NCBI RefSeq assembly: GCF_051297175.1
Contig: NZ_JBINNY010000001.1
Location: forward strand, 4,898,001-4,962,000
Reading direction: 5' to 3'
From: Dryocola sp051297175
Lineage (GTDB): Bacteria; Pseudomonadota; Gammaproteobacteria; Enterobacterales; Enterobacteriaceae
Length of the DNA: 64,000 nt
The position numbers and the translations under genes are program-made. A model generated the notes under the pieces. It was not told the origin of the DNA. It saw nothing but the letters and a program-made list of their open reading frames with translations, and did no database searches. Of the stretch, positions 7,451 to 16,722 are shown piece by piece (the stretch's first letter is position 1; each line of letters starts with the position of its first letter).

Positions 7451-8866
7451 ATGAATATACGTAATTGCGTTATTTCATCTATTATATTGGCCTCACCAAT
7501 ATATTCATGGGCACACGGTTATATCTCATCGCCGGAAAGCCGTGTTTATAGCTGTAGCCTGAACCACAATTCCGGCTGCGGCTCCGCGCAGTATGAACCA
7601 CAGAGTATGGAAGCGCCGAGCGGGTTCCCGGCAAGCGGCCCCGCTGACGGCAGCCTCGCCAGCGCCGGGCACAGCAACTTTTCTGACGTAGACGAGCAAA
7701 CCGCAGGCCGCTGGGCAAAACAGCCGATGAGCGCGGGCCAGCATAACTTTGTCTGGACCCACACCGCCCCGCATCGCACCGCAAACTGGCGCTATTACAT
7801 CACTAAACAGGACTGGTCCCCTAACCAGCCGCTGTCCCGCGCGGCCTTTGAAAGCAAGCCGTTCTGCCAGTACGAAGGCTACGGCGACGCGCCTAATTCC
7901 ACGGTCACCCACAGCTGTAACGTCCCTTCGCGCACCGGCTATCAGGTCATTTATGGCGTATGGGAAATCGCGGATACCTCCAACAGCTTCTATCAGGTTA
8001 TTGACGTTGATTTCGGCGGCGGAAGCACGGTAGTGGATCAGTGGAGTAAACAGATTGGCCAGATTCAGCCGCGTGAAGATCTGAATACCGGCGATAAGGT
8101 GATTGCCCGTTTATTCGATAATACTTCTGAACTTACCGCTCAGAATATTACCTGGACGGTGCCAAACGCCACGCAGGGAAAAGCCAGCAGCTGGGGTTAT
8201 AATTTCGCCAGCCAAATAAATAAATCGAGCAATACTTTACGCGCGGGCGTGAAAGACGGTGCTGGAAATATTTCTCCAACTTATGGAGATAACAATATTT
8301 ATACAGCTGCAAACGGTAATCTGAGCCGGGTTGAAATTGAGATCCAGCCGCAGGCACCGGTTAATGTGAACAGCTTCACGCTGTCTAATCTCAACCAGGA
8401 TTACGACGCGGCACGTAAAACGCTCAGCCTGAAATATGACGTGGCGGTGAAGGGCTCTTTAGATTTGACGATGAGCGTTTTTGGCGCGGATAACAGCCAA
8501 AAAGCGCAGCAGAAGGCCGCGGTGACCAACAACACCGTGACCTACACGCTTCCTGTCAGCAATGTCTCGCCGGGCAATTATACGCTGGTGGTGGTAGCAA
8601 AAGACGCGGCCGGCACGCTGTCGCAGCAAAGCCAGGCCTTTAGCCTGACGGACAGCGCCGCAGGCGGAAAATACGACTACGTGTTCCCGCAGGGCCTGTC
8701 GAGCTACAAAGCCGGTACCCGCGTTCTGCAGCCTAAGGACAATAAGGTTTATCAGTGCCGTCCGCTGCCTTATGCAGGCTACTGCAAGCAGTGGTCGAAA
8801 AGCGCGTTTGGCTATGAGCCTGGCTACGGTTTCGCCTGGCAACAGGCCTGGACGCTAGCGAAGTAA
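7451..8866 (+). CDS. Secreted GlcNAc/chitin-binding lytic polysaccharide monooxygenase (GbpA-like, AA10)
   Basis: 471 residues from the ATG at 7451 (GAGGA 5 bp upstream; an in-frame TTG at 7439 is less likely). A Sec signal peptide ends ...PIYSWA, so the mature protein begins HGYISSPESR: the N-terminal histidine of the copper histidine brace. The second ligand is His108 in TAPHRT, followed by NWRYYITK, both hallmarks of AA10 LPMOs. Central GbpA-type bacterial-surface domains follow, then a C-terminal aromatic-rich module (YDYVFPQGLSSY...GYGFAWQQAW) resembling chitin-binding CBM5/12 or CBM73. Vibrio GbpA is similar in size. It would oxidatively cleave chitin or bind GlcNAc surfaces. Its first 60 bp and the upstream DNA are AT-rich, suggesting acquisition. 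Confidence 0.93.
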   Translation: MNIRNCVISSIILASPIYSWAHGYISSPESRVYSCSLNHNSGCGSAQYEPQSMEAPSGFPASGPADGSLASAGHSNFSDVDEQTAGRWAKQPMSAGQHNFVWTHTAPHRTANWRYYITKQDWSPNQPLSRAAFESKPFCQYEGYGDAPNSTVTHSCNVPSRTGYQVIYGVWEIADTSNSFYQVIDVDFGGGSTVVDQWSKQIGQIQPREDLNTGDKVIARLFDNTSELTAQNITWTVPNATQGKASSWGYNFASQINKSSNTLRAGVKDGAGNISPTYGDNNIYTAANGNLSRVEIEIQPQAPVNVNSFTLSNLNQDYDAARKTLSLKYDVAVKGSLDLTMSVFGADNSQKAQQKAAVTNNTVTYTLPVSNVSPGNYTLVVVAKDAAGTLSQQSQAFSLTDSAAGGKYDYVFPQGLSSYKAGTRVLQPKDNKVYQCRPLPYAGYCKQWSKSAFGYEPGYGFAWQQAWTLAK

Positions 8867-8874
8867 CAAAAAAA

Positions 8875-8899
8875 GCGGGAGCATCCTCCCGCTTTTTTT
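8875..8899. terminator. Bidirectional intrinsic terminator
   Basis: GCGGGAG-CATC-CTCCCGC with seven A before and seven T after. It serves the LPMO gene on the plus strand and avtA on the minus strand, which converge here. Confidence 0.93.
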
Positions 8900-8947
8900 A
8901 TGGTTCATTTCCTGCTGCGGGCGGCGGCGACGCCTTACCCGCCCTAC

Positions 8948-10210
8948 TCAATTCCCTTGGTCCGCTTCGGCCCAGGCTCGTTCGATTTCTTCCGCCAGAA
9001 TCTTCACGCCCGCCTCTATCTTTTCTGGATCCGGCACGTAGTTCATGCGCATGCACTGGTGCGTGTGCGGCCACGGCTTATCCAGACCAGGGAAGAAGTA
9101 ATCCCCCGGCACCATCAGCACGCCGCGCTTTTTCAGGCGCTGGTAGAGCAGTTCGGTGGTGATCGGCAAATCCTTAAACCACAGCCAAAGGAAAATCGCC
9201 CCTTCTGGCTTGTGGATCAGGCAGCGTTCCGGGGACAGGTAGCGGCGAATAACGGCGATAGTTTCCTGAACGCGCTGATAATAGAAGGGTTTGATGACGT
9301 TTTCGGAAAGGTGTAGCAGATCGTTACGCTTGATCATCTCGGTTGCCATCGCGGGGCCAATGCCGCCCGGCGCCAGGCTGATGATGCCGTTCATGTTGCT
9401 GACGGCGGAGATGATTTTTTCGTTGGCGATGATGATACCGCAGCGGGTGCCCGGCAGGCCTAGCTTCGACAGGCTCATGCACAGCACGATATTCGGATTC
9501 CACAGCGGGCGGGCTTCCGTAAAGATAATGCCGGGGAAAGGCACGCCGTAAGCGTTGTCGATAACCAGTGGGATCCCGTGCTGATGGGCCAGCGCGTCGA
9601 GCTTAATCAGCTCTTCGTCGGTGATGACGTTGCCCGTCGGGTTGGTCGGACGCGAGACGCAGATCATGCCGGTGTCTTCGCCGATGTGCAGATGCTCGAA
9701 ATCGACGTGGTATTTAAACTGGCCTTCCGGCAGCAGTTCGATGTTAGGACGCGCCGAGACAAACAGGTCCTCCTCAAGGCCCGAATCACCGTAACCAATG
9801 TATTCAGGCGCAAGCGGGAAGAGCACTTTTTTAGTGCTGCCATCCGCATGGCGACCGGCAAACAGGTTAAACAAGTAGAAAAATGCGCTTTGGCTGCCGT
9901 TTGTCAGTGCAATATTCTGTGGTTCGATATCCCAGCCTAATTCGCTGCGCAGCATCGCGGCAAGCGCGTTCAGAAGCTCACTTTTCCCCTGCGGACCGTC
10001 GTAGTTGCATAGCGCGTCGGTCATTTTCCCGCTCGCCAGCATGTCTGCCAGCAGGTTTTGAAAATAATCGTTCATCGCTGGAATCTGTGCCGGGTTACCC
10101 CCGCCGAGCATGATCGCGCCCGGCGTACGTAAACCGTCGTTGAGGTCCTCCATCAGGCGCGTGATGCCTGCGTGGCGGGTAAATTTGTCGCCGAAAAGTG
10201 AAAACGTCAT
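8948..10210 (-). CDS. avtA: Valine-pyruvate aminotransferase AvtA
   Basis: 420 residues, collinear with E. coli AvtA (417). A fold-type I PLP aminotransferase: substrate-side GGGNPAQIPAM near the N-terminus, TNGSQSAFFYLFNL in the cofactor phosphate region, SRPTNPTGNV, DNAYGVPFPG, and the Schiff-base lysine in MSLSKLGLPGTRCG. The C-terminus has the arginine for substrate carboxylate in CMRMNYV. It makes valine from 2-ketoisovalerate with alanine as amino donor (transaminase C). It is monocistronic and converges with the LPMO gene over a shared terminator. The avtA-malS-bax-xyl neighbourhood is the same as in E. coli apart from inserted genes. Confidence 0.96.
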   Translation of the reverse strand: MTFSLFGDKFTRHAGITRLMEDLNDGLRTPGAIMLGGGNPAQIPAMNDYFQNLLADMLASGKMTDALCNYDGPQGKSELLNALAAMLRSELGWDIEPQNIALTNGSQSAFFYLFNLFAGRHADGSTKKVLFPLAPEYIGYGDSGLEEDLFVSARPNIELLPEGQFKYHVDFEHLHIGEDTGMICVSRPTNPTGNVITDEELIKLDALAHQHGIPLVIDNAYGVPFPGIIFTEARPLWNPNIVLCMSLSKLGLPGTRCGIIIANEKIISAVSNMNGIISLAPGGIGPAMATEMIKRNDLLHLSENVIKPFYYQRVQETIAVIRRYLSPERCLIHKPEGAIFLWLWFKDLPITTELLYQRLKKRGVLMVPGDYFFPGLDKPWPHTHQCMRMNYVPDPEKIEAGVKILAEEIERAWAEADQGN

Positions 10211-10531
10211 AACGTAAATCTGTCGCTTGCTGTCGAAAAGAGGCTAACCATAACGCCGTGAAAGACGCGGTGCAAACTTAGCAGACGCGGCCTCAACCGT
10301 CGCAATCTCTAATAAAGTGGGTTTAGTCAGCGAAATATGCTGAAAAGAAAGTTTCAATGGCAGCCCTTGAGCCGGGCGGAAATTGCATAACGTTAAGCAG
10401 AAGTGAATCTTTTATTTACTGTATCTAGCTGACTGTCTGGACTAACCTTGTCCGCTCTTGAGTATAGCAGCCGCGTTTTACGCCGCTTTTTAACACGCAC
10501 GGAGCGTCCACACCATAAGGCACCTTCATGG
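10211..10531. other. Divergent promoter gap between avtA and the transglycosylase gene
   Basis: No ORF or repeat is supported here. It must hold the promoters of avtA (minus) and of the lytic transglycosylase (plus); I could not assign boxes with confidence. Confidence 0.4.
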
Positions 10532-10999
10532 ATGAAAAAGTCAACGTTACTCATGCTGGCGTTACTGCTAACGCCCGCAGTGCAGGCCAAATGTTACGAT
10601 CGCGCAGGAAAAGCCTTTAACATCGAACCCGATCTCCTTCGCGCGATTTCGTTTCGCGAATCCTCCTGGCGAGCCGACGCGCTAAACGTTATTTCCCCCA
10701 CCGAATACGCCGTGGGGTATATGCAAATCCATTCGCAAAACTTTAAGCATCTGGAAAAGCTCGGCATCACGCCGGAAGATTTGCGCACGGATGCCTGCCT
10801 GAATATCCATGCCGGAGCCTATTATCTCGCGCTGGCGTTTAAGCGCTGGGGCGTGAGCTGGCGAGCCGTAGGTGCCTATAACGCAGGCTTCCGCGAGACG
10901 GCTAAGCAGGAAGCCAAACGCCGTAAATACGCCCGTGAAGTTCAGGCTATTTACAAAGAGATCCGTAAATCTAACCCGCTTCAAAGCGCCAAGCGCTGA
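10532..10999 (+). CDS. Periplasmic lytic transglycosylase, IagB/IpgF/VirB1-like
   Basis: 155 residues from ATG 10532, giving a signal peptide (MKKSTLLMLALLLTPAVQA) and mature start KCYDRAGKAF. The SLT fold is clear: catalytic glutamate in ISFRESSWR, then VGYMQIHSQNF, and AYYLALAFKRWG...VGAYNAGF with the conserved AYNAG motif. Such small enzymes locally cleave peptidoglycan, often for secretion systems or conjugation; no secretion genes are adjacent, so a housekeeping or orphan role is possible. An upstream in-frame extension (10448) lacks a signal sequence and is rejected. The gene converges with malS, stop codons 5 bp apart. Confidence 0.88.
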   Translation: MKKSTLLMLALLLTPAVQAKCYDRAGKAFNIEPDLLRAISFRESSWRADALNVISPTEYAVGYMQIHSQNFKHLEKLGITPEDLRTDACLNIHAGAYYLALAFKRWGVSWRAVGAYNAGFRETAKQEAKRRKYAREVQAIYKEIRKSNPLQSAKR

Positions 11000-11004
11000 G
11001 GCTT

Positions 11005-13023
11005 TTACGGGTTGCCCGCCCAAACCACCATGATTTTGTCATCGCCCGCCTGGCGGCTAAACCCGTATCCCTCTTTCATGCTGAGGGTGTTTTGTTTACC
11101 GGACCCCACCGCCGGGTGACGCGCGCGGAACTGGCTGATTTTCTCCCAGTGCGCGAGCGTGGCGGCATTTTTCCCCCAGTTCATATCGGAACGCGTGCCC
11201 TGTAGCGGGTCGGATCCCGTTGGGCCAAACGGCCGCTCGGTTTCGTCGCCATAGAAGATCTGCACCGCGCCCGGAGCCAGCAGCAGCAGTTCTGCCGCCC
11301 GCTGGCCGCCTTCGCGGAACAGGCGGGTATCGTGCGAGGAAAGGTAGCTAAGTACGTTGAAATCCTGCAGTTTGTCGGCCATCTGCTGCCATGTGAGATC
11401 GATGTTCGACAGGCAGTCGACAGCTTTTGCCGCCTGCTCCTGATAGTCAAAGTTGATCATCGCGTCGAAGCCGCTGTTGTAATAGTCGCTTCGCATGACG
11501 CCGTGGCCCCAGGATTCGCCCGTCATCCAGAACGGCGAGTCGTCCATCGCCTTGTCCGGGTTGGCTTTCTTCCACGCCCCTAGCGCCTCAACCGACTGCG
11601 CTTTCAGCTGCTTCCACGCCTCTTTTTCCACGTGTTTTGCCGTATCAACCCGGAAGCCGTCGATGCCGTAGTCGCGCACCCACTGGCTGAGCCAGTGCGT
11701 CATGTAATCGCGCACCGTGTACCCCGCAATCTCTTTAGCGTTGGTGTCCGGCTTGTGGCGGTAAAACACCGGCAGCCCGGCGACCTTCGTGGACTCGGTT
11801 TTTATATCCGGCAGGAATGCGAGGGACATGGTGATGTCGTCAAAACCGGGGTTGTCGTAATCGCCGATGTCGGTGCGTATCCAGTTCTTGCCCCACCAGT
11901 CTTGCCAGGCGGTTTTGTCGCTGAAATTGATGTAATCATTGAAGGTGTGCCAGCTTTGGCCCGGGCCGGGCTGCCAGTCGGTCCAGCGTTTGCCGAGGGT
12001 TTTAGTTATTTCATCGCCCTTGAGATACAGCGCGCCGAACTGATACTCCTGCATGTCGGCAAGCGTGGCATAGCCGGTGTGGTTCATGACGATATCAAAC
12101 AGGATGCGAATGCCGCGCCTGTGGGCTTCGTCCACCAGCTTGCGCAGGTCGTCTGCGGTGCCCATGTTGGCGTCGAGCTTCGTCCAGTCCATCGTGTAGT
12201 AGCCGTGATAGGCGTAATGCGGGAAGTCGCCTTTGGTGCCGCCACCGACCCAGCCGTGAATCTGCTCAAGCGGCGAACTTATCCACAGCGCGTTCACGCC
12301 GAGATTTTGCAGGTAGTCTAGCCTGCTGGTTAGGCCCGCCAGGTCCCCGCCGTGGAAGGTGGCAATTTCGTCCATGCCGTCTTTGTGGCGGCCGTAGCTG
12401 TGGTCGTTGTTCGGGTTGCCGTTTTCGAAACGGTCGGTCAGCACGAAGTAGACCGTCGCGTTGTGCCAGCTAAACGGCGCGATTTTCTCCGTCGACGCGC
12501 TTTCCAGCAGCAGCAGTCCGTTGCCGTTTGCCGCAGGCATCATGCTTATCTGGCCCTGCTTAACGGTGGCCGTCTGGCCGCTGTAGAAATCACGCACCCG
12601 CTGGCCTTCGGCGAAAGTTTTGCTGACGTCCAGCGTCAGGGGCTTGCCGTCCCATTTCGGGCACTGGCGGGTGACGTCAACGGGCGCGGCGGCTGCGGTG
12701 CTTTTTACGCTCAGCATCAGGGTTGGCGTGCCGCTTCGCGTGTCGATTTGCACCTGATAGTCCCCGGCGCGGAAAAGCTTCCACTGCGGCGCGTCGCCTT
12801 CACAGGGTTTGAGCGAGAGCATCTGATTGAGCCTGATGGTTTCGGCGGGCTGCCAACATGCCTGGTCAAGCTTCAGGCTAAGCGGCAGCGCCCCTTTTTC
12901 AAGCTTTGAATCGCTCACAAATAGCCCAGGGCTTTGTTCTTTAAAGCTTTCCAACCCCGCAGCGGACCAGTTGGCCAACGCGAGCCCCGGGAACAGCAAA
13001 AGCAGCAGAGGAATTTTTTTCAT
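11005..13023 (-). CDS. malS: Periplasmic alpha-amylase MalS
   Basis: 672 residues from the ATG at 13023 (E. coli 676). A Sec signal (MKKIPLLLLLFPGLALA) is followed by an N-terminal beta domain and a GH13 barrel: GVNALWISSPLEQ, DIVMNHTGY, nucleophile in DGFRVDTAKHV, acid/base in MTGESWGHG and SSHDTRLF. MalS cuts maltodextrins in the periplasm to maltohexaose and smaller sugars for the maltose transporter. A longer frame opens at 13083, but the shorter start is preferred because it puts the signal peptide at the N-terminus and because MalT-like boxes at 13103-13123 would place transcription start near 13060, downstream of 13083. Confidence 0.95.
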   Translation of the reverse strand: MKKIPLLLLLFPGLALANWSAAGLESFKEQSPGLFVSDSKLEKGALPLSLKLDQACWQPAETIRLNQMLSLKPCEGDAPQWKLFRAGDYQVQIDTRSGTPTLMLSVKSTAAAAPVDVTRQCPKWDGKPLTLDVSKTFAEGQRVRDFYSGQTATVKQGQISMMPAANGNGLLLLESASTEKIAPFSWHNATVYFVLTDRFENGNPNNDHSYGRHKDGMDEIATFHGGDLAGLTSRLDYLQNLGVNALWISSPLEQIHGWVGGGTKGDFPHYAYHGYYTMDWTKLDANMGTADDLRKLVDEAHRRGIRILFDIVMNHTGYATLADMQEYQFGALYLKGDEITKTLGKRWTDWQPGPGQSWHTFNDYINFSDKTAWQDWWGKNWIRTDIGDYDNPGFDDITMSLAFLPDIKTESTKVAGLPVFYRHKPDTNAKEIAGYTVRDYMTHWLSQWVRDYGIDGFRVDTAKHVEKEAWKQLKAQSVEALGAWKKANPDKAMDDSPFWMTGESWGHGVMRSDYYNSGFDAMINFDYQEQAAKAVDCLSNIDLTWQQMADKLQDFNVLSYLSSHDTRLFREGGQRAAELLLLAPGAVQIFYGDETERPFGPTGSDPLQGTRSDMNWGKNAATLAHWEKISQFRARHPAVGSGKQNTLSMKEGYGFSRQAGDDKIMVVWAGNP

Positions 13024-13102
13024 TTTTTTTGCCCATGGGTATCTTTTAACCAGTGTGGCATTGTTTTCGCTTGGGATATTCATCCTGAAAAGGGGCTGCG
13101 GA

Positions 13103-13123
13103 GGGAGGAGAGAGCAGGATGAG
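13103..13123. promoter_or_regulatory. Two MalT-box-like sites upstream of malS
   Basis: GGGAGGAG (13103-13110) and GGATGAG (13117-13123) match the core of the MalT box GGGGA(T/G)GAGG as tandem copies on the plus strand. malS of E. coli is a MalT target. The sites lie 80-100 bp upstream of the chosen malS ATG. Confidence 0.5.
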
Positions 13124-13337
13124 TGATCTGGGTATCATTTCGTTAAAATATGCGATAACTCTCGCATATTGCGATACTTTTCGCCGTCATAAGAAGATCG
13201 TACGTGACAACGTTTCAGATTGGGATTATTTCTTTTGGTGCCCTGGCAGGTTATTTTTGTTAGTATTCGCCTTTACTTTTTCCGAATCCTTTGACGATTA
13301 AGGCACACGAGACGCAACGATCCGCCCAGGAGATCTA
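13124..13337. other. malS-bax divergent intergenic region
   Basis: It carries an AT-rich stretch and a 60-codon frame (13119-13301) with no recognisable product. Presumed to contain the bax promoter; AGGAGATCTA before bax is its ribosome-binding site. Confidence 0.4.
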
Positions 13338-14186
13338 ATGATATCAACCCCAATCCGACGATTTGGGGCTGCGATACTTATGTTACTCACCTTCAGTTTT
13401 TCAACTGGGGTAATAGCAAGTAAACATGAGCCAAAATCGCATAAAGCCCATGTAGTTAAAACAAAAAGTACCAAGATACACAGCACGAAAAAACCAAGTA
13501 AGAAACTGGCAAGTAGTAAGAAAGAGTATTCTCGCAATAGTGAATTGGCATCGCTCCCTGATTTGCGAAAATACCCTTCCGGAACACCTAGAAAAAAAGC
13601 GTTTCTCCGGACGGTCATGCCATACATTACTAGTCAAAATGCTGCTATCACCGCCGATCGTAACTGGCTTGTCTCTAAGCAGTACGAAAAGCGCTGGTCG
13701 CCGTCTGAGCGCACGCGCCTGAAAGGCATTACTCAGCGCTACAAAATTGCATGGAACGGTAATACCAGCCGTGTGCCGTGGAATCAGCTGATGGAAAAAG
13801 TCGACATCATCCCTACCAACATGGTGGCAACGATGGCGGCGGCTGAGAGCGGTTGGGGTACGTCCAAACTTGCGCGCAGCAACAATAACCTTTTCGGCAT
13901 GAAATGCGGCACGCGTCACTGCAACAGCGGTTCCGGCAAGGTAAAAGGTTACCAGCATTACGATTCAGTGAAGGAAGGCGTGAGCGCTTACGTTACTAAT
14001 CTGAATACGCATGCGGCATACAAATCATTCCGTAAATCGCGCGCGCAGCTGCGTAAAGCCGATCAGGAAGTAACGGCCAGCAATATGATTCATAAGCTGA
14101 AAGGCTACTCGACGAAAGGTAATAGCTATAACAATTATCTGTTTGCTATGTATCAGAGTAACCAGCGATTAATGGCTGCTAACTAA
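13338..14186 (+). CDS. bax: Bax protein, FlgJ-like endo-beta-N-acetylglucosaminidase domain
   Basis: 282 residues, collinear with E. coli Bax (274). A signal peptide (RRFGAAILMLLTFSFSTGVIA) precedes a Lys/Ser-rich linker (31-75), then KYPSGTPRKKAFLRTVMPYI and the glucosaminidase fold: TNMVATMAAAESGWGTSKLA with the putative catalytic glutamate, NNLFGMKC, and AYVTNLNTHAAYKSFR. The family hydrolyses peptidoglycan glycan strands; the cellular role of Bax is not settled. Position next to xylR and malS is as in E. coli. The linker differs most from the E. coli protein. Confidence 0.93.
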   Translation: MISTPIRRFGAAILMLLTFSFSTGVIASKHEPKSHKAHVVKTKSTKIHSTKKPSKKLASSKKEYSRNSELASLPDLRKYPSGTPRKKAFLRTVMPYITSQNAAITADRNWLVSKQYEKRWSPSERTRLKGITQRYKIAWNGNTSRVPWNQLMEKVDIIPTNMVATMAAAESGWGTSKLARSNNNLFGMKCGTRHCNSGSGKVKGYQHYDSVKEGVSAYVTNLNTHAAYKSFRKSRAQLRKADQEVTASNMIHKLKGYSTKGNSYNNYLFAMYQSNQRLMAAN

Positions 14187-14236
14187 TTACAAAAATAGCG
14201 TTGTTAAAACTAAGTTAATAATAATAGATACATTTG

Positions 14237-14266
14237 AACGCCTTCCTTCAGAAGGCGTTTTTTTTT
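14237..14266 (+). terminator. Intrinsic terminator of bax
   Basis: AACGCCTTC-CTTCA-GAAGGCGTT followed by nine T. It may also act for xylR from the other side, whose stop is at 14269. Confidence 0.92.
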
Positions 14267-14268
14267 AT

Positions 14269-15444
14269 TTAAACCATAATCTCGCTGTAGCGTTCGCGGT
14301 GATCTTTCGGCGTGGCGTCATACTCTTTTTTAAATACCGAATAGAAATACTGCAAAGACGGATAGCCGCACATTTGCGATATCTCGTTGATCGACAAGGA
14401 CGTGGAAATCAATAAACTCCGCGCTTTCTCAAGCTTTTCCGCATGAATGACCGCGTGAATGGTTTCACCCACCTCTTCTTTGAAGCGCTTTTCCAGATTG
14501 GACCGTGAAATGCCCACCGCGTCCAAAACCTGCTCCACCTTAATGCCCTTGCAGGCATGATTGCGGATGTAGTGCATCGCCTGAATCACCGCCGGATCGT
14601 GCAGCGAGCGGTAATCCGTCGAGCGCCGTTCCACCACCCGCACCGGCGGCACCAGCACCCGTTGCAGCGGCAGCGCTTCGTTATCCAGCAGGCGATGCAG
14701 TAGTTTGGCGGCCTGATAGCCCATCTGCCTGGTGCCTTGCGCCACGGAAGACAGCGCCACGCGCGACAGGTAGCGCGTCAGCTCCTCGTTATCAATACCG
14801 ATAACGCACAGCTTTTCCGGCACCGGAATATGCAGATGCTCGCAGACCTGTAGCAAATGGCGCGCCCTGGCATCGGTGACCGCGATAATCCCCGTCTGCG
14901 GCGGCAGGGTTTGCACCCAGTCTGCCAGCCTGTTTTGCGCGTGCTGCCAGTTTTCCGGCGCGGTTTCGATTCCCTGATACACCACGCCGCGATACTTTTC
15001 CTCCGCAACCAGCTCGCGGAAGGCGTGTTCACGCTCGACGGCCCAGCGCTTATTGCTGGAGCCAGGCAGCCCGTAAAACGCGAAACGATGCACGCCCTTT
15101 TCTTTCAAATGCAAAAACGCGCTCTGCACCAGGGCATGGTTGTCCGTGGCGATGTAATGCACCGGCGGATAATGCTCAGGCCGATGGTAGGAGCCGCCTA
15201 CGCCGACAATCGGCACGTTAGCGCCTTTGAGCAATCTTTCAATTTCCGTATCGTCGAAATCTGCAATCACGCCGTCGCCCAACTCCTTTATGTTGTCGAT
15301 ACGCGCGCGAAAGTCCTCTTCGATAAAAATGTCCCATTCTGATTGAGACGCCTGCAAATATTCGCCCACGCCTTCGACCACCTGGCGGTCGTAGGCCTTA
15401 TTGGCATTGAATAACAACGTAATGCGATGACGTTTCTCAAACAT
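14269..15444 (-). CDS. xylR: Xylose operon activator XylR
   Basis: 391 residues from ATG 15444 (MFEKRHRITLLFNANKAY), collinear with E. coli XylR (392). The N-terminal periplasmic-binding-like domain senses D-xylose (GDGVIADFDD, VGVGGSYH, HYIATDN), and the C-terminal AraC/XylS double HTH (about 285-391: HACKGIKVEQVLDAVGISR, SINEISQMCGYPSLQYFYSV) binds the xylA and xylF promoters. A frame opening at 15483 adds 13 residues absent from the family. It is downstream of xylH, 93 bp away, and may be co-transcribed or have a weak promoter of its own. Confidence 0.96.
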   Translation of the reverse strand: MFEKRHRITLLFNANKAYDRQVVEGVGEYLQASQSEWDIFIEEDFRARIDNIKELGDGVIADFDDTEIERLLKGANVPIVGVGGSYHRPEHYPPVHYIATDNHALVQSAFLHLKEKGVHRFAFYGLPGSSNKRWAVEREHAFRELVAEEKYRGVVYQGIETAPENWQHAQNRLADWVQTLPPQTGIIAVTDARARHLLQVCEHLHIPVPEKLCVIGIDNEELTRYLSRVALSSVAQGTRQMGYQAAKLLHRLLDNEALPLQRVLVPPVRVVERRSTDYRSLHDPAVIQAMHYIRNHACKGIKVEQVLDAVGISRSNLEKRFKEEVGETIHAVIHAEKLEKARSLLISTSLSINEISQMCGYPSLQYFYSVFKKEYDATPKDHRERYSEIMV

Positions 15445-15537
15445 GCTAAAGATTCCCAAAATCACCCCGTGTTTGAATACCACAGCGACGGCAAAGCCGG
15501 GGAAGATTGCCCCGGCATTGTGATCGCTTACACACTC

Positions 15538-16722
15538 TCAGGCCCGGCGTTTCGTTGCCGAGTCCATCCATACCGCCAACAGCAAAATGGCCCCTTTGAC
15601 GATGTACTGCCAGAACGTCGGGACGTCCATCATACTCATGCCGTTGTCGAGAGAGGCCATAATAAATGCGCCCATCACCGCTCCGGCGACGCTGCCCACG
15701 CCCCCGGCGAGGCTGGTGCCGCCAATAACGCAGGCGGCGATAGCATCCAGCTCGGCGATGTTCCCCGCCGAGGGAGAACCGGCCCCCAGGCGCGAGCTGA
15801 GGATCAGCCCGGCGATTGCCACCATCAGGCCATTAATGGCAAAGACGGCGAGCTTGGTGCGCTCAACGTTGATGCCCGAAAGGCGCGCCGCCTCGATGTT
15901 GCCGCCGATGGCGTAGATTCTGCGGCCAAAGGCGGTACGCGTCGCCATAAACATGCCCGCAAGCAGCAGCAGCGCCAGAATCAGCACCGGCGTCGGCACG
16001 CCGCGATAATCGTTCAACAGCCAGATAGCGCCAAGCACAATAACCGCGGTGATAGCCTGACGCCCGACCACGCCGGTGGACGCAGGTGCAGCAAGCCCAA
16101 GCGCCTGGCGACGTACCCGCAGCCTCCACTGCCACGCCACGAACGCCATCAGCCCCAACACGCCGACGCCGAAACCTATCCCATCCGGCAAATAGCTTTG
16201 GCCAATCTGCGACATCGCCGCGCTGGTTGGCGAAACCGTGGTGCCGTTGGTGATCCCAATCAGCACGCCGCGAAACGCCAGCATGCCTGCGAGAGTCACA
16301 ATAAAGGATGGAACCTTGCGATACGCCACCCACCAGCCGTTCCAGGCCCCCAACAGCAGGCCGAGCGCGAGCGTCACCGCGATGGTCAGCGGCAGCGGCC
16401 AGCCCAGCCAGACGTCGAAAATCGCCGCCACGCCGCCCAGCAGGCCCATCATCGAGCCAACCGACAGGTCGATTTCCGCCGAGATAATCACAAACACCAT
16501 GCCGACGGCTAGAATCCCGGTGATCGCCGTCTGGCGCAGCAGGTTGGAGATGTTACGCGCGCTGAGATACGAGCCGTCCGTCATCCAGGTAAAAAACAGC
16601 ATGATGACGATAATGGCGGCAATCATTACAAACACCTGCAGGTTCAAGGACTTCAGGCCGCCAAACGACAGCCCCGGCCCGGACGCGGCAAGTTTGATTT
16701 CAGACGGGTTGGTTTTCGACAT
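15538..16722 (-). CDS. xylH: D-xylose ABC transporter permease XylH
   Basis: 394 residues from ATG 16722 (MSKTNPSEIKL; E. coli 393). About ten hydrophobic segments, with the carbohydrate-uptake BPD_transp_2 motifs GMVFVIISAEIDLSVGSMMG, IGGNIEAARLSGINV and LDAIAACVIGGTSLAGGVGS. It forms the inner-membrane channel with XylG as ATPase and XylF as receptor. The start overlaps the 3' end of xylG by 23 bp, which indicates translational coupling. Confidence 0.97.
   Translation of the reverse strand: MSKTNPSEIKLAASGPGLSFGGLKSLNLQVFVMIAAIIVIMLFFTWMTDGSYLSARNISNLLRQTAITGILAVGMVFVIISAEIDLSVGSMMGLLGGVAAIFDVWLGWPLPLTIAVTLALGLLLGAWNGWWVAYRKVPSFIVTLAGMLAFRGVLIGITNGTTVSPTSAAMSQIGQSYLPDGIGFGVGVLGLMAFVAWQWRLRVRRQALGLAAPASTGVVGRQAITAVIVLGAIWLLNDYRGVPTPVLILALLLLAGMFMATRTAFGRRIYAIGGNIEAARLSGINVERTKLAVFAINGLMVAIAGLILSSRLGAGSPSAGNIAELDAIAACVIGGTSLAGGVGSVAGAVMGAFIMASLDNGMSMMDVPTFWQYIVKGAILLLAVWMDSATKRRA

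Noticed and set aside
8926..8946. REP unit between the LPMO gene and avtA
   Set aside because: Only the tail TTACCCGCCCTAC fits; at most a remnant.
13119..13301. 60-codon ORF between malS and bax
   Set aside because: No recognisable product and it starts inside the MalT-box region; likely chance.
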